Assembly: GCF_043769475.1 (NCBI RefSeq)
Contig: NZ_CP171729.1
Location: 4,092,001-4,156,000 of the forward strand
Source: Allomesorhizobium sp043769475
Lineage (GTDB): Bacteria > Pseudomonadota > Alphaproteobacteria > Rhizobiales > Rhizobiaceae
Direction: 5' to 3'
Length of the DNA stretch: 64,000 bases
Part shown: piece by piece, positions 34,347 to 42,573 of the stretch
How positions within the stretch are numbered: position 1 is the first letter of the stretch
How the letters are laid out: every line of letters begins with the position of its first letter
Made by a program: the position numbers and the translations under genes
The notes under the pieces: generated by a model
What the model was told of the DNA's origin: nothing
Database searches by the model: none
What the model saw: only the letters and a program-made list of their open reading frames with translations

Positions 34347-35375
34347 ATGGCATTGGCACGCGCCAGGCGCGACCGCCGCATCGATTACTGGCCGGGCTTC
34401 GTCGACGCGCTGTCGACGCTGCTTCTGGCCATCATGTTCCTGCTTTCGGTGTTCGTGCTGGCGCAGTTCCTGCTCAGCCGCGAGATTTCCGGCAAGGACG
34501 AGGTGCTGAACCGCCTCAACTCGCAGATCAACGAGCTGACGCAGCTCCTGGCGCTGGAGCAGTCCAACACCCAGGACGCCGAGGATGCGCTCGCCAACCT
34601 CCAGGCTTCGCTTGCCCAGGCAGAATCCGACCGCACCCGGCTGCAGCAAATGCTCGACCAGGGCGCGGGCGCCGGGGCCGAGGCCGACGAGCGCATCGGC
34701 GCGCTCACCGGCGAGCTCGACAGCGAGCGCCAGCTCAGCCAACGGGCGCTGTCGCAGGTCGAGCTGCTCAACCAGCAGATATCGGCGCTGCGCAAGCAGA
34801 TCGGCGCGCTCGAACAGGCGCTCGAAGTGTCGGAGACGCGGGACCGCGAATCCAACACCAAGATCGCCGATCTCGGCCGCCGCCTGAACGTCGCGCTGGC
34901 GCAGCGCGTCCAGGAACTGAACCGCTACCGCTCCGACTTCTTCGGCAGGCTCCGCGAGATCCTCTCCGACCGCGAAAACATCCGCATCGTCGGCGACCGC
35001 TTCGTCTTCCAGTCGGAGGTGCTGTTCCCGGTCGGCTCCGATCTTATCAACGAGGCCGGCCGCGCCGAGATGCAGAAGCTCGCCGGCGCGATCATCGAAT
35101 TGCAGAAGGAGATCCCGCCAGAGATCAACTGGGTGCTGCGCGTCGACGGCCACACCGACGACCGGCCGCTGTCGGGTGCCGGGCGCTACCGCGACAACTG
35201 GGAGCTTTCCTCGGCGCGCGCGACCTCGGTCGTCAAATACCTGATCGAGAACGGCGTGCCGGCCAACCGGCTGGTCGCGGCCGGCTTCGGCGAATTCCAG
35301 CCACTCGACGCCGCCGAGACCGACGAAGCCCGCAACAGGAACCGCCGCATCGAGCTGAAGCTGACGGAGAGGTAG
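34347..35375 (+). CDS. MotB/OmpA-like peptidoglycan-binding protein
   Basis: A 342-residue partner of the MotA-like protein. One membrane helix (about 20-44) starts with the buried acidic residue D20 in FVDALSTLLLAIMFLLSVFVLAQFLL, as in MotB. A long coiled coil (about 50-190, repeated LNSQINELTQLLALEQ and LEQALE heptads) separates it from a C-terminal OmpA domain (VLRVDGHTDDRPLSG, FGEFQP, NRNRRIELKLTER). The two genes form an operon. The coiled coil is much longer than in MotB. Confidence 0.87.
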   Translation: MALARARRDRRIDYWPGFVDALSTLLLAIMFLLSVFVLAQFLLSREISGKDEVLNRLNSQINELTQLLALEQSNTQDAEDALANLQASLAQAESDRTRLQQMLDQGAGAGAEADERIGALTGELDSERQLSQRALSQVELLNQQISALRKQIGALEQALEVSETRDRESNTKIADLGRRLNVALAQRVQELNRYRSDFFGRLREILSDRENIRIVGDRFVFQSEVLFPVGSDLINEAGRAEMQKLAGAIIELQKEIPPEINWVLRVDGHTDDRPLSGAGRYRDNWELSSARATSVVKYLIENGVPANRLVAAGFGEFQPLDAAETDEARNRNRRIELKLTER

Positions 35376-35434
35376 CCGCCTTCCGTTCTCCCTGTTCACG
35401 CAGGGGCGATCGCATATGGAACATGTTTGCAGGC

Positions 35435-36443
35435 GAGGCACGGTGGTCGCCTGTTCTGCATCGCTTTGGACTTCCGATAGAGCGAGGCATGGCAACTGTG
35501 TTTCAGGCATATGCTTTCTGGTCGCGTTGCATGGCGTTGAGGATGGTGAGGAGCTTTCTGGCTGCGGCGATGACGGCGAGTTTCCTGGAGCCGGAGCGGG
35601 CGGCGATGGCGCTGTAGAAGGCCTTGAAGCGCGGCGCAGCGCGGATGGCGCCGAGCGCCGCCATATAGAGCGCCTTGCGCACGCGCGGCCGGCCGCCGCG
35701 GATGGGGCGCCGGCCGCGCCGCGTTCCCGAATCGTTGTTGCGCGGCGCCAGCCCGGCCAGGCTGGCGATGGTTTTGGGCGAACGGCCTCCGAGCTCGGGC
35801 AAATGGGCGATGAGGGTGAGCGCGGTGACGGGTCCGACGCCGGGGGCCGAGCGCAGGATGGCGAACGTGGCGGCGGTGGCGGCGTCGGCTTCGGCGATGG
35901 CGCTTGCGATGACCGCCTCGATGGTCGCGATGCGCTTGGCGAGGCAGGCGACGGCCGCCTCGATGTCGGCGATGACGTCGGGATCGAAGGCTTCGCCGAG
36001 ATGCCTGGCCTCGCGGGCGCGGGCCTCGACGAGCTGGTCGCGGCGGCGCGCCAAGGCGGCGATGCGCTCGCGCTGGCGGCACGGCGGCTGGTCGGGCGCC
36101 GGGGTGAAGCGGCGGCCGTAGTCGGACAGCATGCGGGCGTCGAGCTTGTCGGTCTTAGCCAGAAGCCCGCCGGCCTCGGCGAAGCGGCGGGTCTGGACGG
36201 GGTTGCGCCTGGTGCTGGCGATGCCGGCCTCGGCCAGGGCGTGGCGCAACAGCCGGTCGTGGACGCCGGTCGCCTCGAAGACGACGAAATCGCGCCCCGG
36301 CGCAAGTCCGGCCGCGAAAGCCTCGATCGGCCCGGCCCGGTTGGCGAGCCGCCGGAAGCTGCGGCTGGACGGATCGAACACGTCGAGCATGTCCTTGCAG
36401 ATGTCGCAACCGATGTAGTTATGCTGTATCATCACCGTGCCTC
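35435..36443. mobile_element. IS110-family insertion sequence (minimum extent)
   Basis: An IS110-type transposase gene flanked by an 11-base inverted repeat GAGGCACGGTG (35435-35445) / CACCGTGCCTC (36433-36443). IS1111-type members of IS110 have subterminal inverted repeats of this size; other IS110s have none, so true ends may lie outside. No target duplication is expected, because IS110 elements recombine without one. It lies 60 bases after the MotB-like gene, and repeat-rich DNA follows. Boundaries are uncertain. Confidence 0.6.
35503..36432 (-). CDS. IS110-family transposase (DEDD recombinase)
   Basis: A 309-residue IS110 recombinase. The RuvC-like N-terminal domain has D10 (IGCDICKD), E53 (VVFEATGVHD), D95 and D98 (AKTDKLDARML), the DEDD set. 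The Tnp_20 C-terminal part is SAPGVGPVTALTLIAHLPELG, SLAGLAPRNNDSGTRRGRRPIRGGRPRVRKALYMAA. Length is in the normal range and nothing is broken. Start ATG 36432 follows GAAGAGG. Known: IS110 enzymes are guided by a bridge RNA made from a non-coding end. Confidence 0.95.
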   Translation of the reverse strand: MIQHNYIGCDICKDMLDVFDPSSRSFRRLANRAGPIEAFAAGLAPGRDFVVFEATGVHDRLLRHALAEAGIASTRRNPVQTRRFAEAGGLLAKTDKLDARMLSDYGRRFTPAPDQPPCRQRERIAALARRRDQLVEARAREARHLGEAFDPDVIADIEAAVACLAKRIATIEAVIASAIAEADAATAATFAILRSAPGVGPVTALTLIAHLPELGGRSPKTIASLAGLAPRNNDSGTRRGRRPIRGGRPRVRKALYMAALGAIRAAPRFKAFYSAIAARSGSRKLAVIAAARKLLTILNAMQRDQKAYA

Positions 36444-36444
36444 T

Positions 36445-36560
36445 TCCTGTGGTGCGAGGTCTGTGCAGCAGCCTCGTGCAACTGTTCAGGTTGATGGTTT
36501 CGAAGCGGGAGGGGAGCCGAGCCATGCCGCGGCCTGTCGGGCAAAACCCGACGACCAGGA
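36445..36560 (-). other. Structured non-coding DNA upstream of the IS110 transposase
   Basis: On the minus strand this holds short stems, including GTCGGG-N5-CCCGAC (36536-36552) and a GCGAGG...CCTCGTGC pair around 36452-36478. It has no gene. In IS110-group elements the bridge RNA is encoded in the non-coding end upstream of the transposase, so this is where one would look, but I cannot show that the element extends this far. Confidence 0.35.
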
Positions 36561-36610
36561 TTCCCACGGCCTCCTTCCCGCGCTCACCATACGCCAAAAC
36601 AAACACACAG

Positions 36611-36776
36611 GATTCCCGACACTCTCCGCTCGCTGCGCTCGCTCAAGAGGTCGGGAATGACGGACTTCCTTTACCGCCTCGGCCAATCGCCAACGGGTGA
36701 GATTGGCGGAGAAGAGAAGTGAAATTCGTCATTCCCGACCTCGTGAGCGAGGAACGAGCGGAGAGTGTCGGGAATC
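36611..36776. repeat. Inverted pair of GATTCCCGAC repeats
   Basis: Two related units, 36611-36661 (GATTCCCGACACTCTCCGCT ... GTCGGGAATGAC) and 36728-36776 (reverse complement orientation), each with its own internal dyad built on ATTCCCGAC / GTCGGGAAT. Such sequences are dispersed in rhizobial intergenic DNA. Next to the IS110 element, they mark a repeat-rich patch. Confidence 0.8.
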
Positions 36777-36868
36777 CATGCCTCGACGCAGAGGGCACCA
36801 GAATCCTCTCAGGCACGCCCGGCGAAACGTGCGCTCGCACAACGGGAGCACCATCCCACTTTCAAGCG

Positions 36869-37222
36869 CTACCAGCCGAGCAACAGGGCCACCAGCGCCA
36901 GCACCGCAGGAACCGCCTGCACGTAGAGAATCTTCCGGCTGACCGTGGCAGCGCCGAACAGGCCGGCGGCCATCACACAAATCAGGAAAAAGATCTTGAT
37001 CGTGAAACCGGCCTCGCCGAGGTAGAGGCCCCAGATCAGCCCGGCGGCGAGGAAGCCGTTGTAGAGGCCCTGATTGGCGGCGAGCACTTTGGAGGCCTTG
37101 GCGAACTCCGGCGTCAGCCCGAACGCTCTGTGGCCGGCCGGCGTGTCCCAGGCGATCATCTCCAGATACATGAAATAGAGATGCAGCGCCGCCACCAGCG
37201 CGATCAGGATATTGCCCAGCAT
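36869..37222 (-). CDS. DUF1304 small membrane protein
   Basis: A 117-residue protein with four predicted membrane helices. MLGNILIALVAALHLYFMYLEMIAWDTP, then FGLTPEFAKASKVLAANQGLYNGFLAAGLIWG match the DUF1304 family (small integral membrane proteins of unknown function). A GGGGGAG site precedes the ATG at 37222. It is the only protein gene between 36.4 and 38.2 kb. Function unknown. Confidence 0.85.
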   Translation of the reverse strand: MLGNILIALVAALHLYFMYLEMIAWDTPAGHRAFGLTPEFAKASKVLAANQGLYNGFLAAGLIWGLYLGEAGFTIKIFFLICVMAAGLFGAATVSRKILYVQAVPAVLALVALLLGW

Positions 37223-37416
37223 TTTGCTCCCCCGTTTTGTGCGAAGTACAGAATGGTACAGCATTGGGCATACCACGAACATGTAGATAGCCTGTTCTGA
37301 AAGGCCGCAGCCGCCCAAACAATCGGCGTGTTTCCTCGGGTCCCCGCTGTCCCGCTAGCATCAGCCTTCGCCGCTCTTCGACGCCAATCTGGAGCGGATG
37401 CGGGGGTAGGTAAGGC
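37223..37416. other. Non-coding stretch upstream of DUF1304
   Basis: Probable promoter of the DUF1304 gene and the first part of an approximately 1-kb region without convincing genes (37223-38229). No clear motif seen. Confidence 0.4.
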
Positions 37417-37610
37417 TCCCTTCTCCCCTTGTGGGAGAAGGTGGATCGGCGCGGAGCGCCGAGACGGATGAGGGGTGTTGGACGGAGCGGGACATAGCAG
37501 GCGCAGGCAGTGGGATTGCTGCTTGGCGCGCCCGCCCCGAAGCGCCTCATTCCTTCCAGCACCCCTCATCCGTCGCCTTCGGCGACACCTTCTCCCACAA
37601 GGGGAGAAGG
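37417..37610. repeat. Inverted pair of CCTTCTCCC repeats
   Basis: Unit A at 37417-37481 (CCTTCTCCCCTTGTGGGAGAAGG followed by GGATGAGGGGTGTTGGA) is matched in reverse orientation by unit B at 37553-37610 (TCCAGCACCCCTCATCC ... GGGGAGAAGG). Each unit begins with a small hairpin. Spurious open frames run through it. Confidence 0.82.
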
Positions 37611-37916
37611 AGCGACCGCTCCCTCACTCGAACCCCTTTCGGCATCTCGCGGTTACCCATTATCCTGTCAGCATATGTCAGGAATGTTTTCCCAAGCTTT
37701 GTCCACACCCTCCCCTGATGCCCGCATACTCCATCCCGGCAGCTTGCTGGTGGGAACGGGTGTGCACGACCGGCATCCAGGCAAGTGTGGCGCCGGAGAT
37801 GTTCCCCGCATGGTCGTGCGGGGCGCTCCGGCCCCGGGTCGAACCTGTGCGCCCGCGCTCCGTCCCAGATTACCGGACAGGGCATGGGCCGGGAGCGGCA
37901 AGGGGAGAAAACGCCG
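37611..37916. other. Gene-poor stretch with small hairpin
   Basis: About 300 bases with overlapping short open frames on both strands but no ribosome site, no recognisable protein and atypical composition of their products (Pro/Arg/His rich). One hairpin, CCCCGCA-TGGTCG-TGCGGGG, is at 37803-37822. I see no gene I can support. Confidence 0.45.
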
Positions 37917-37975
37917 GCGGCGCATGGCAGCGCGTCACTAAATTAAATTGATTAGGCGTCGCTGCCATGCGCCGC
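37917..37975. repeat. 16-base perfect inverted repeat with AT-rich loop
   Basis: GCGGCGCATGGCAGCG (37917-37932) and CGCTGCCATGCGCCGC (37960-37975) are exact inverse complements around a 27-base AT-rich centre (37933-37959) that stands out from the GC-rich surroundings. It could extrude as a cruciform, form an RNA stem, or be a protein-binding site. Confidence 0.85.
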
Positions 37976-38016
37976 TTCCCACAAATGGCCAGACGCGAAA
38001 GCGGGCGTGGCGATGA

Positions 38017-38164
38017 CTAGGTGTGTCCTTCGAGGCTCGGCTTCGCCTCGCACCTCAGGATGAGGACGGCATGTACCCGAGCTCGGCGTTCAAGATTGGC
38101 GAACTTGCACCCACCTCCCTCATCCTGAGGTGCGAGCGCAGCGAGCCTCGAAGGACGCACCTAG
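38017..38164. repeat. Long inverted repeat, CTAGGTG...CTTCGAGGCTCG family
   Basis: Arms 38017-38065 and 38114-38164 are near-perfect inverse complements, sharing CCTTCGAGGCTCG and CCTCAGGATGAGG cores, around about 50 bases. This is the kind of mobile inverted repeat common in rhizobial intergenic DNA. An open frame into the following carboxypeptidase gene is a by-product. Confidence 0.82.
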
Positions 38165-38229
38165 TGCCAGACTTGCCATCGCGCGGCCCTTGCTGTTCTT
38201 TCCCAGCACTCACAACGATCGGAATCATC

Positions 38230-39714
38230 ATGTCCTTCGAAAAAATCGATCAGCTTTGCCGCAAGCTCGAAGCGCTGGAGCATTCGCTCGCCATTCTCGG
38301 CGCCGACGAGGCGACCCACATGGCCGTCGGCGGCGGCGAGAAGCGGGCCGAGGCGATGTCGGCGCTGGCCGGCATGCACCACGCCCGGGCGACCGCCCCG
38401 GAGATCGGCGACTGGCTCGCGGCTGCCGAACAGGAGGCGCTCAACGAGGAGCAGCAGGCGGCGCTGCGGGAATTCCGCCGCCAGTACACCAACATGACCT
38501 GCCTGCCGACCGAGTTCGTCGAACGCCAGACCACGGCCCGGCTGCGCTCCGAGCAGCTTTGGCGCGACCTCCGGCCGAAGAACGACTGGCTGGGCTTTCT
38601 GCCGGCGCTGGACGGCATCGTCGCGCTGGTGCGCGAGGAGGCGGAGCTTCGCGCCGCGGCAACCGGCCTCGATCCCTACGACGCGTTGATGGAGCAGTAC
38701 GATCCCGGCCATCGCGCCGCCGACATAGCGCCGGTGTTTTCCGAGCTGAAGACCTTCCTGAAAGGCTTCGTGCCGGAAGCGCTGGCGGTGCAGGAGGAGC
38801 GGCTGGCGAGGAAACCGCTGCGGCCGCTCTCCGGCGTCTATCCGATCGACAGGCAGCGCGAACTCGGCCTTGCCATGATGGCGGCGGTCGGCTTCGACTT
38901 CACCCATGGCAGCCTGTCGGTGTCGCACCATCCGTTCTGCGGCGGCGTACCGACCGACGTGCGCATCACCACGCGCTACAAGACGACGGATTTCCTCTCG
39001 GCGCTGATGGGCGTGCTGCACGAGACCGGCCACGCCATGTACGAGCAGAACCTGCCCAAGCCGTGGTCGCACTGGCCGCTCGGCAAGGCGCGCGGCATGG
39101 CCATGCACGAAAGCCAGAGCCTGTTCGTCGAAAAGCAGCTCGGCCGCAATCCTGCCTTCTGGGAATGGGCGCTGCCGCTGGTCGAACAGTATCTCGGCGA
39201 GAGGTGGAGCAAGGACGAGATCCTCGCGCATGTGCACCGGGTCGAGCGCGGCCTGATCCGCGTCGATGCCGACGAAGTCACCTATCCGCTGCACGTCATC
39301 CTGCGCTTCGAGTTGGAGCAGGAACTGGTGAGCGGGCGTCTGAAACCCGCCGACGTGCCCGAAGCCTGGGACGCCAAGATGCGTGACTATCTCGGCCTCT
39401 CCACCATCGACACGCCGCAGGACGGGCCGATGCAGGACGTGCACTGGCCGAGCGGCGCATTCGGCTATTTCCCGTCCTACACGCTCGGCGCGATGATGGC
39501 GGCGCAGCAATGGGCGGCGCTGGAGAAACTGCATCCTTCCGTGGACGACGAGATCGCCAAAGGAAAATTCGACACGGTCACCGCCTGGCGGCGCGAAAAA
39601 ATCTGGTCGCAAGGTTCGCGCTGGTCGACGCCGGAGTTGCTTGAGCGCGCGACCGGGGAGAAATTGAACGCCGCGCATTTCACCGCTCATCTGAAGAAGC
39701 GGTACGGGAAGTGA
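38230..39714 (+). CDS. Taq-type metallocarboxypeptidase (M32)
   Basis: A 494-residue M32 carboxypeptidase. The zinc motif HETGH is at 264-268, with a third ligand in the following ESQSLFVEK segment, and HPFCGGVPTDVRITTRY (234 onward) is the M32 signature. These enzymes trim residues from peptide C-termini in the cytoplasm. I used ATG 38230; the open frame upstream runs through a repeat. No strong ribosome site is visible. Confidence 0.93.
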   Translation: MSFEKIDQLCRKLEALEHSLAILGADEATHMAVGGGEKRAEAMSALAGMHHARATAPEIGDWLAAAEQEALNEEQQAALREFRRQYTNMTCLPTEFVERQTTARLRSEQLWRDLRPKNDWLGFLPALDGIVALVREEAELRAAATGLDPYDALMEQYDPGHRAADIAPVFSELKTFLKGFVPEALAVQEERLARKPLRPLSGVYPIDRQRELGLAMMAAVGFDFTHGSLSVSHHPFCGGVPTDVRITTRYKTTDFLSALMGVLHETGHAMYEQNLPKPWSHWPLGKARGMAMHESQSLFVEKQLGRNPAFWEWALPLVEQYLGERWSKDEILAHVHRVERGLIRVDADEVTYPLHVILRFELEQELVSGRLKPADVPEAWDAKMRDYLGLSTIDTPQDGPMQDVHWPSGAFGYFPSYTLGAMMAAQQWAALEKLHPSVDDEIAKGKFDTVTAWRREKIWSQGSRWSTPELLERATGEKLNAAHFTAHLKKRYGK

Positions 39715-39736
39715 GCGTCCGTCTTACAGGTCAGTG

Positions 39737-39803
39737 CTGCCCCTCACCCTTACCCTCTCCCCGCAAGGACGGGGAGAGGATGCCGGCAGGCAGGTGAGGG
39801 GCG
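39737..39803. repeat. Palindromic repeat (CTGCCCCTCAC family), partial
   Basis: CTGCCCCTCAC ... GTGAGGGGC with an internal CTCTCCCCG-CAAGGA-CGGGGAGAG hairpin. A shorter member of the family found at 3581-3699 and inside tilS. It sits just after the carboxypeptidase gene and could help end its transcript, although no T run follows. Confidence 0.8.
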
Positions 39804-39900
39804 GCGCCAGCTTTCGAAAGCGGCGCAGCCAGACCGTCCAGTTTCCGCTTGATCGTCTGGACTCGGTCATCCGAAACTAGGCTCAACGAGGGGGAGAACC

Positions 39901-41559
39901 ATGGCGGAACATGCCGACGCGATCGTCGTGGGTGGAGGGCTGGCGGGACTTGTCGCCGCCGCCGAGCTTGCCGATGCCGGCAAAAAGGTCATCATCCTTG
40001 AGCAGGAAGGCGAGAACTCGCTTGGCGGGCAGGCTTTCTGGTCGCTGGGAGGGCTGTTTTTCGTCGACAGTCCCGAACAGCGGCGGCTGCGCATCCGCGA
40101 CAGCCGCGACCTCGCGATGCAGGACTGGCTGGGCTCGGCGCAGTTCGATCGCGAGGAGGATTTCTGGCCGCGCAAGGTGGCCGAAGCGTTCGTCGATTTC
40201 GCCGCCGGCGAGATGCGGCCATGGCTCCATGCGCAAGGCATGCGCTGGTTTCCGGTGGTCGGCTGGGCCGAGCGCGGCGGCGGCCACGCGCATGGCCACG
40301 GCAATTCGGTGCCGCGTTTTCACATCACCTGGGGCACCGGCCCCGGGGTGCTCGAACCTGTCATCCGCCGCATTCGCCGGCATGCGGATAACGGCCTGAT
40401 CAATCTGAAATTCCGCCGTCGGGCGAGCCGGCTGATCAAGACCAATGGCGCGATCACCGGCGTCTCGGGCGAGCTTCTCGAGGCATCCACGGTCGAGCGC
40501 GGCCAGCAATCCGGGCGCGGCGTGATCGGCGATTTCGAGCTCCACGCAGGGGCGGTCATCGTCACTTCGGGCGGCATCGGCGGCGATTTCGAGCTTGTGC
40601 GCAAAAGCTGGCCGACCGACCGCCTCGGACCCGCGCCAAAGCACATGGTTACGGGTGTGCCGCACCATGTCGACGGCCGCATGGTGGCGATCACGCAAGC
40701 CGCCGGGGGCGCGGTTATCAACGCCGACCGCATGTGGCACTATACCGAAGGCGTGAAAAACTGGGCGCCGATCTGGCCGAACCACGGCATCCGCATCCTG
40801 CCCGGGCCGTCGTCGCTGTGGTTCGATGCGACCGGCAATCGGCTAACCGCACCCTGCATGCCGGGTTTCGACACGCTGTCGACGCTGAAACACATTCTTT
40901 CGACCGGCCACGATTATTCCTGGTTCGTGCTGACGCAGAAAATAATAAAGAAGGAATTTGCGCTGTCCGGCTCCGAGCAGAACCCGGATTTCACTTCGAA
41001 GAGCTGGCGCGCCGTTCTGAAAAGCCGCCGCGGCGCCGGCGCTCCGCCGCCGGTCGAGGCATTCAAGCGGAAGGGCGAGGATTTCGTCGTCGAAAGCAAT
41101 CTGCGCGAACTGGTCGCCGGCATGAACCGGCTCACCGGCGAGAACCTGATCGACCACGATCGCCTGCTTCAGCAGATCGAGGCGCGCGACCGCGAGGTGG
41201 AAAATCCCTTCTCGAAGGACGCGCAAATCACTGCCATCCACGGCGCACGCAACTACCTCGGCGACAAGCTCATCCGCACGGCAAAGCCGCACCGGATCCT
41301 CGACCCCGCCAACGGCCCGCTGGTCGCGGTTCGGCTCCACATCCTGACGCGAAAAACGCTGGGCGGGCTGCACACCAATCTGGACGCACAGGTTCTGGAC
41401 GCCTCCGGCAAGCCGATCCCCGGCCTCTACGCCGCCGGCGAGGTGGCCGGCTTCGGCGGCGGCGGCTATCATGGCTACAACGCGCTCGAAGGCACGTTCC
41501 TCGGCGGCTGCATCTTTTCCGGGCGGAACGCGGGGAGACACGCGGCAAAGAATTCGTAG
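39901..41559 (+). CDS. FAD-binding dehydrogenase (FAD_binding_2 family)
   Basis: A 552-residue flavoprotein. The dinucleotide-binding motif VVGGGLAGLVAAAELADAGKKVIILE is at the N-terminus (GGGLAG at 11-16), followed by a SLGGQAFWSLGG FAD loop. The C-terminal GLYAAGEVAGFGGGGYHGYNALEGTFLGGCIFSG closes the FAD site. This is the succinate-dehydrogenase/ketosteroid-dehydrogenase-like fold; the set with FGGGGYHGYNALEGT is usually called FAD-binding dehydrogenase, substrate unknown. A GGGGGAG site precedes ATG 39901. It converges with the metallo-hydrolase gene, 3 bases apart. Confidence 0.88.
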   Translation: MAEHADAIVVGGGLAGLVAAAELADAGKKVIILEQEGENSLGGQAFWSLGGLFFVDSPEQRRLRIRDSRDLAMQDWLGSAQFDREEDFWPRKVAEAFVDFAAGEMRPWLHAQGMRWFPVVGWAERGGGHAHGHGNSVPRFHITWGTGPGVLEPVIRRIRRHADNGLINLKFRRRASRLIKTNGAITGVSGELLEASTVERGQQSGRGVIGDFELHAGAVIVTSGGIGGDFELVRKSWPTDRLGPAPKHMVTGVPHHVDGRMVAITQAAGGAVINADRMWHYTEGVKNWAPIWPNHGIRILPGPSSLWFDATGNRLTAPCMPGFDTLSTLKHILSTGHDYSWFVLTQKIIKKEFALSGSEQNPDFTSKSWRAVLKSRRGAGAPPPVEAFKRKGEDFVVESNLRELVAGMNRLTGENLIDHDRLLQQIEARDREVENPFSKDAQITAIHGARNYLGDKLIRTAKPHRILDPANGPLVAVRLHILTRKTLGGLHTNLDAQVLDASGKPIPGLYAAGEVAGFGGGGYHGYNALEGTFLGGCIFSGRNAGRHAAKNS

Positions 41560-41562
41560 CGT

Positions 41563-42447
41563 TCAGTCCCAGGCAGCGCCGCTGAGTGCGTCCAGCGGAA
41601 ATTTCAGATAACGCCGCCCGTCCGCTTCCGGTTCGGGCAGCCGGCCGCCGTTGATGTTGACCTGCAGCGCATGCAGGATCAGCCGCGGCATCGGCAGCGT
41701 TCTGTCGCGCAAGTCGCGGAACGTGACGAACTCCGCCTCCGTCCGGCATAGCGCCAGGTGGATGTTCTTCGCCTTCTGCTCGGCGACCGTGCTTTCCCAG
41801 CGCGGCCCCCGCCCGCCCGGCTGGTAGTCGTGGCCGGTGAACAGCCGGGTGTGTTCCGGCAGCGCCAGGATCGCCTGGATGGAGCGCCACAGCCGGCTTG
41901 AACTGCCGCCTGGAAAATCGGCACGGGCGGTGCCGCCGTCGGGCATGAACAACGTGTCATGGATAAACGCTGCATCGCCGGCGATATAGCTGACGGAAGC
42001 CAGCGTGTGCCCGGGCGAAAACAGCACCGCGACGTCGAGTTCGCCGATCTTGAAGACGTCGCCGTCGGCAAACAGCCGGTCCCATTGCGAGCCGTCGGCC
42101 GGCAGCTCGGGCCAGTTGTACAGGCGCTTCCAGAGCTCCTGCACCTCGACGATTCTCTCGCCGATGGCGGTCGGCGCTCCGGTCCGGACCTTCAGATAGT
42201 GTGCGGCTGAAAAATGGTCGGCATGCGGGTGAGTGTCGAGAATCCACACCGGCTCCAGCCGCTCCCGTGCAATATGGCCGAGCAGCCGGTCGGCGTTGCG
42301 CGTCGCCGTCGCGCCGGACTTCTCGTCGAAGTCGAGAACCGGATCGATGATCGCGCATTTTCGTGTCGACGGGTCGGCGACGACATACTGGATCGAACAG
42401 GTCCGATCGTCGAAAAAGCCGGCCACCTCGGGCGTCTGCGGCATCAT
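41563..42447 (-). CDS. Metallo-beta-lactamase-fold hydrolase, persulfide-dioxygenase-like
   Basis: A 294-residue protein with the THPHADH motif at 72-78, then GHTLASVSYIAGDAAFIHDTLF and LFTGHDYQPGGRG, giving the metal ligands of the MBL superfamily. The spacing and the CSIQYVVADP / AIIDPVLDFD start resemble ETHE1-like persulfide dioxygenases and the Blh proteins of rhizobia (biofilm/sulfide-response). It lacks a fused rhodanese domain. It is alone on the minus strand between a flavoprotein and an ABC exporter. Confidence 0.85.
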   Translation of the reverse strand: MMPQTPEVAGFFDDRTCSIQYVVADPSTRKCAIIDPVLDFDEKSGATATRNADRLLGHIARERLEPVWILDTHPHADHFSAAHYLKVRTGAPTAIGERIVEVQELWKRLYNWPELPADGSQWDRLFADGDVFKIGELDVAVLFSPGHTLASVSYIAGDAAFIHDTLFMPDGGTARADFPGGSSSRLWRSIQAILALPEHTRLFTGHDYQPGGRGPRWESTVAEQKAKNIHLALCRTEAEFVTFRDLRDRTLPMPRLILHALQVNINGGRLPEPEADGRRYLKFPLDALSGAAWD

Positions 42448-42573
42448 TGCCCCCTTGCGTATGCGAGGCCGCTTAAGGCTCGCCCAACATCGAACGGATC
42501 AAAGCACGACGCTTGCCGATCCGGCAACCGGATGATGCAAAGCCGTCGGTGGCTGTGGAAGGAGCTGTTGCGC

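Noticed and set aside
33323..35375. Zorya anti-phage system (ZorA/ZorB are also MotA/MotB-like)
   Set aside because: No ZorC, ZorD or ZorE gene is nearby; the next gene is an IS110 transposase. The pair is better read as an envelope motor of unknown role.
37431..37941. Protein genes in the repeat-rich stretch at 37.4-37.9 kb
   Set aside because: Frames overlap on both strands through inverted repeats, lack ribosome sites and give Pro/Arg/His-rich products without recognisable domains.
36611..38164. CRISPR array or tandem repeat locus
   Set aside because: The repeats are inverted and few, with unequal spacing and no Cas genes. They are dispersed palindromic elements.
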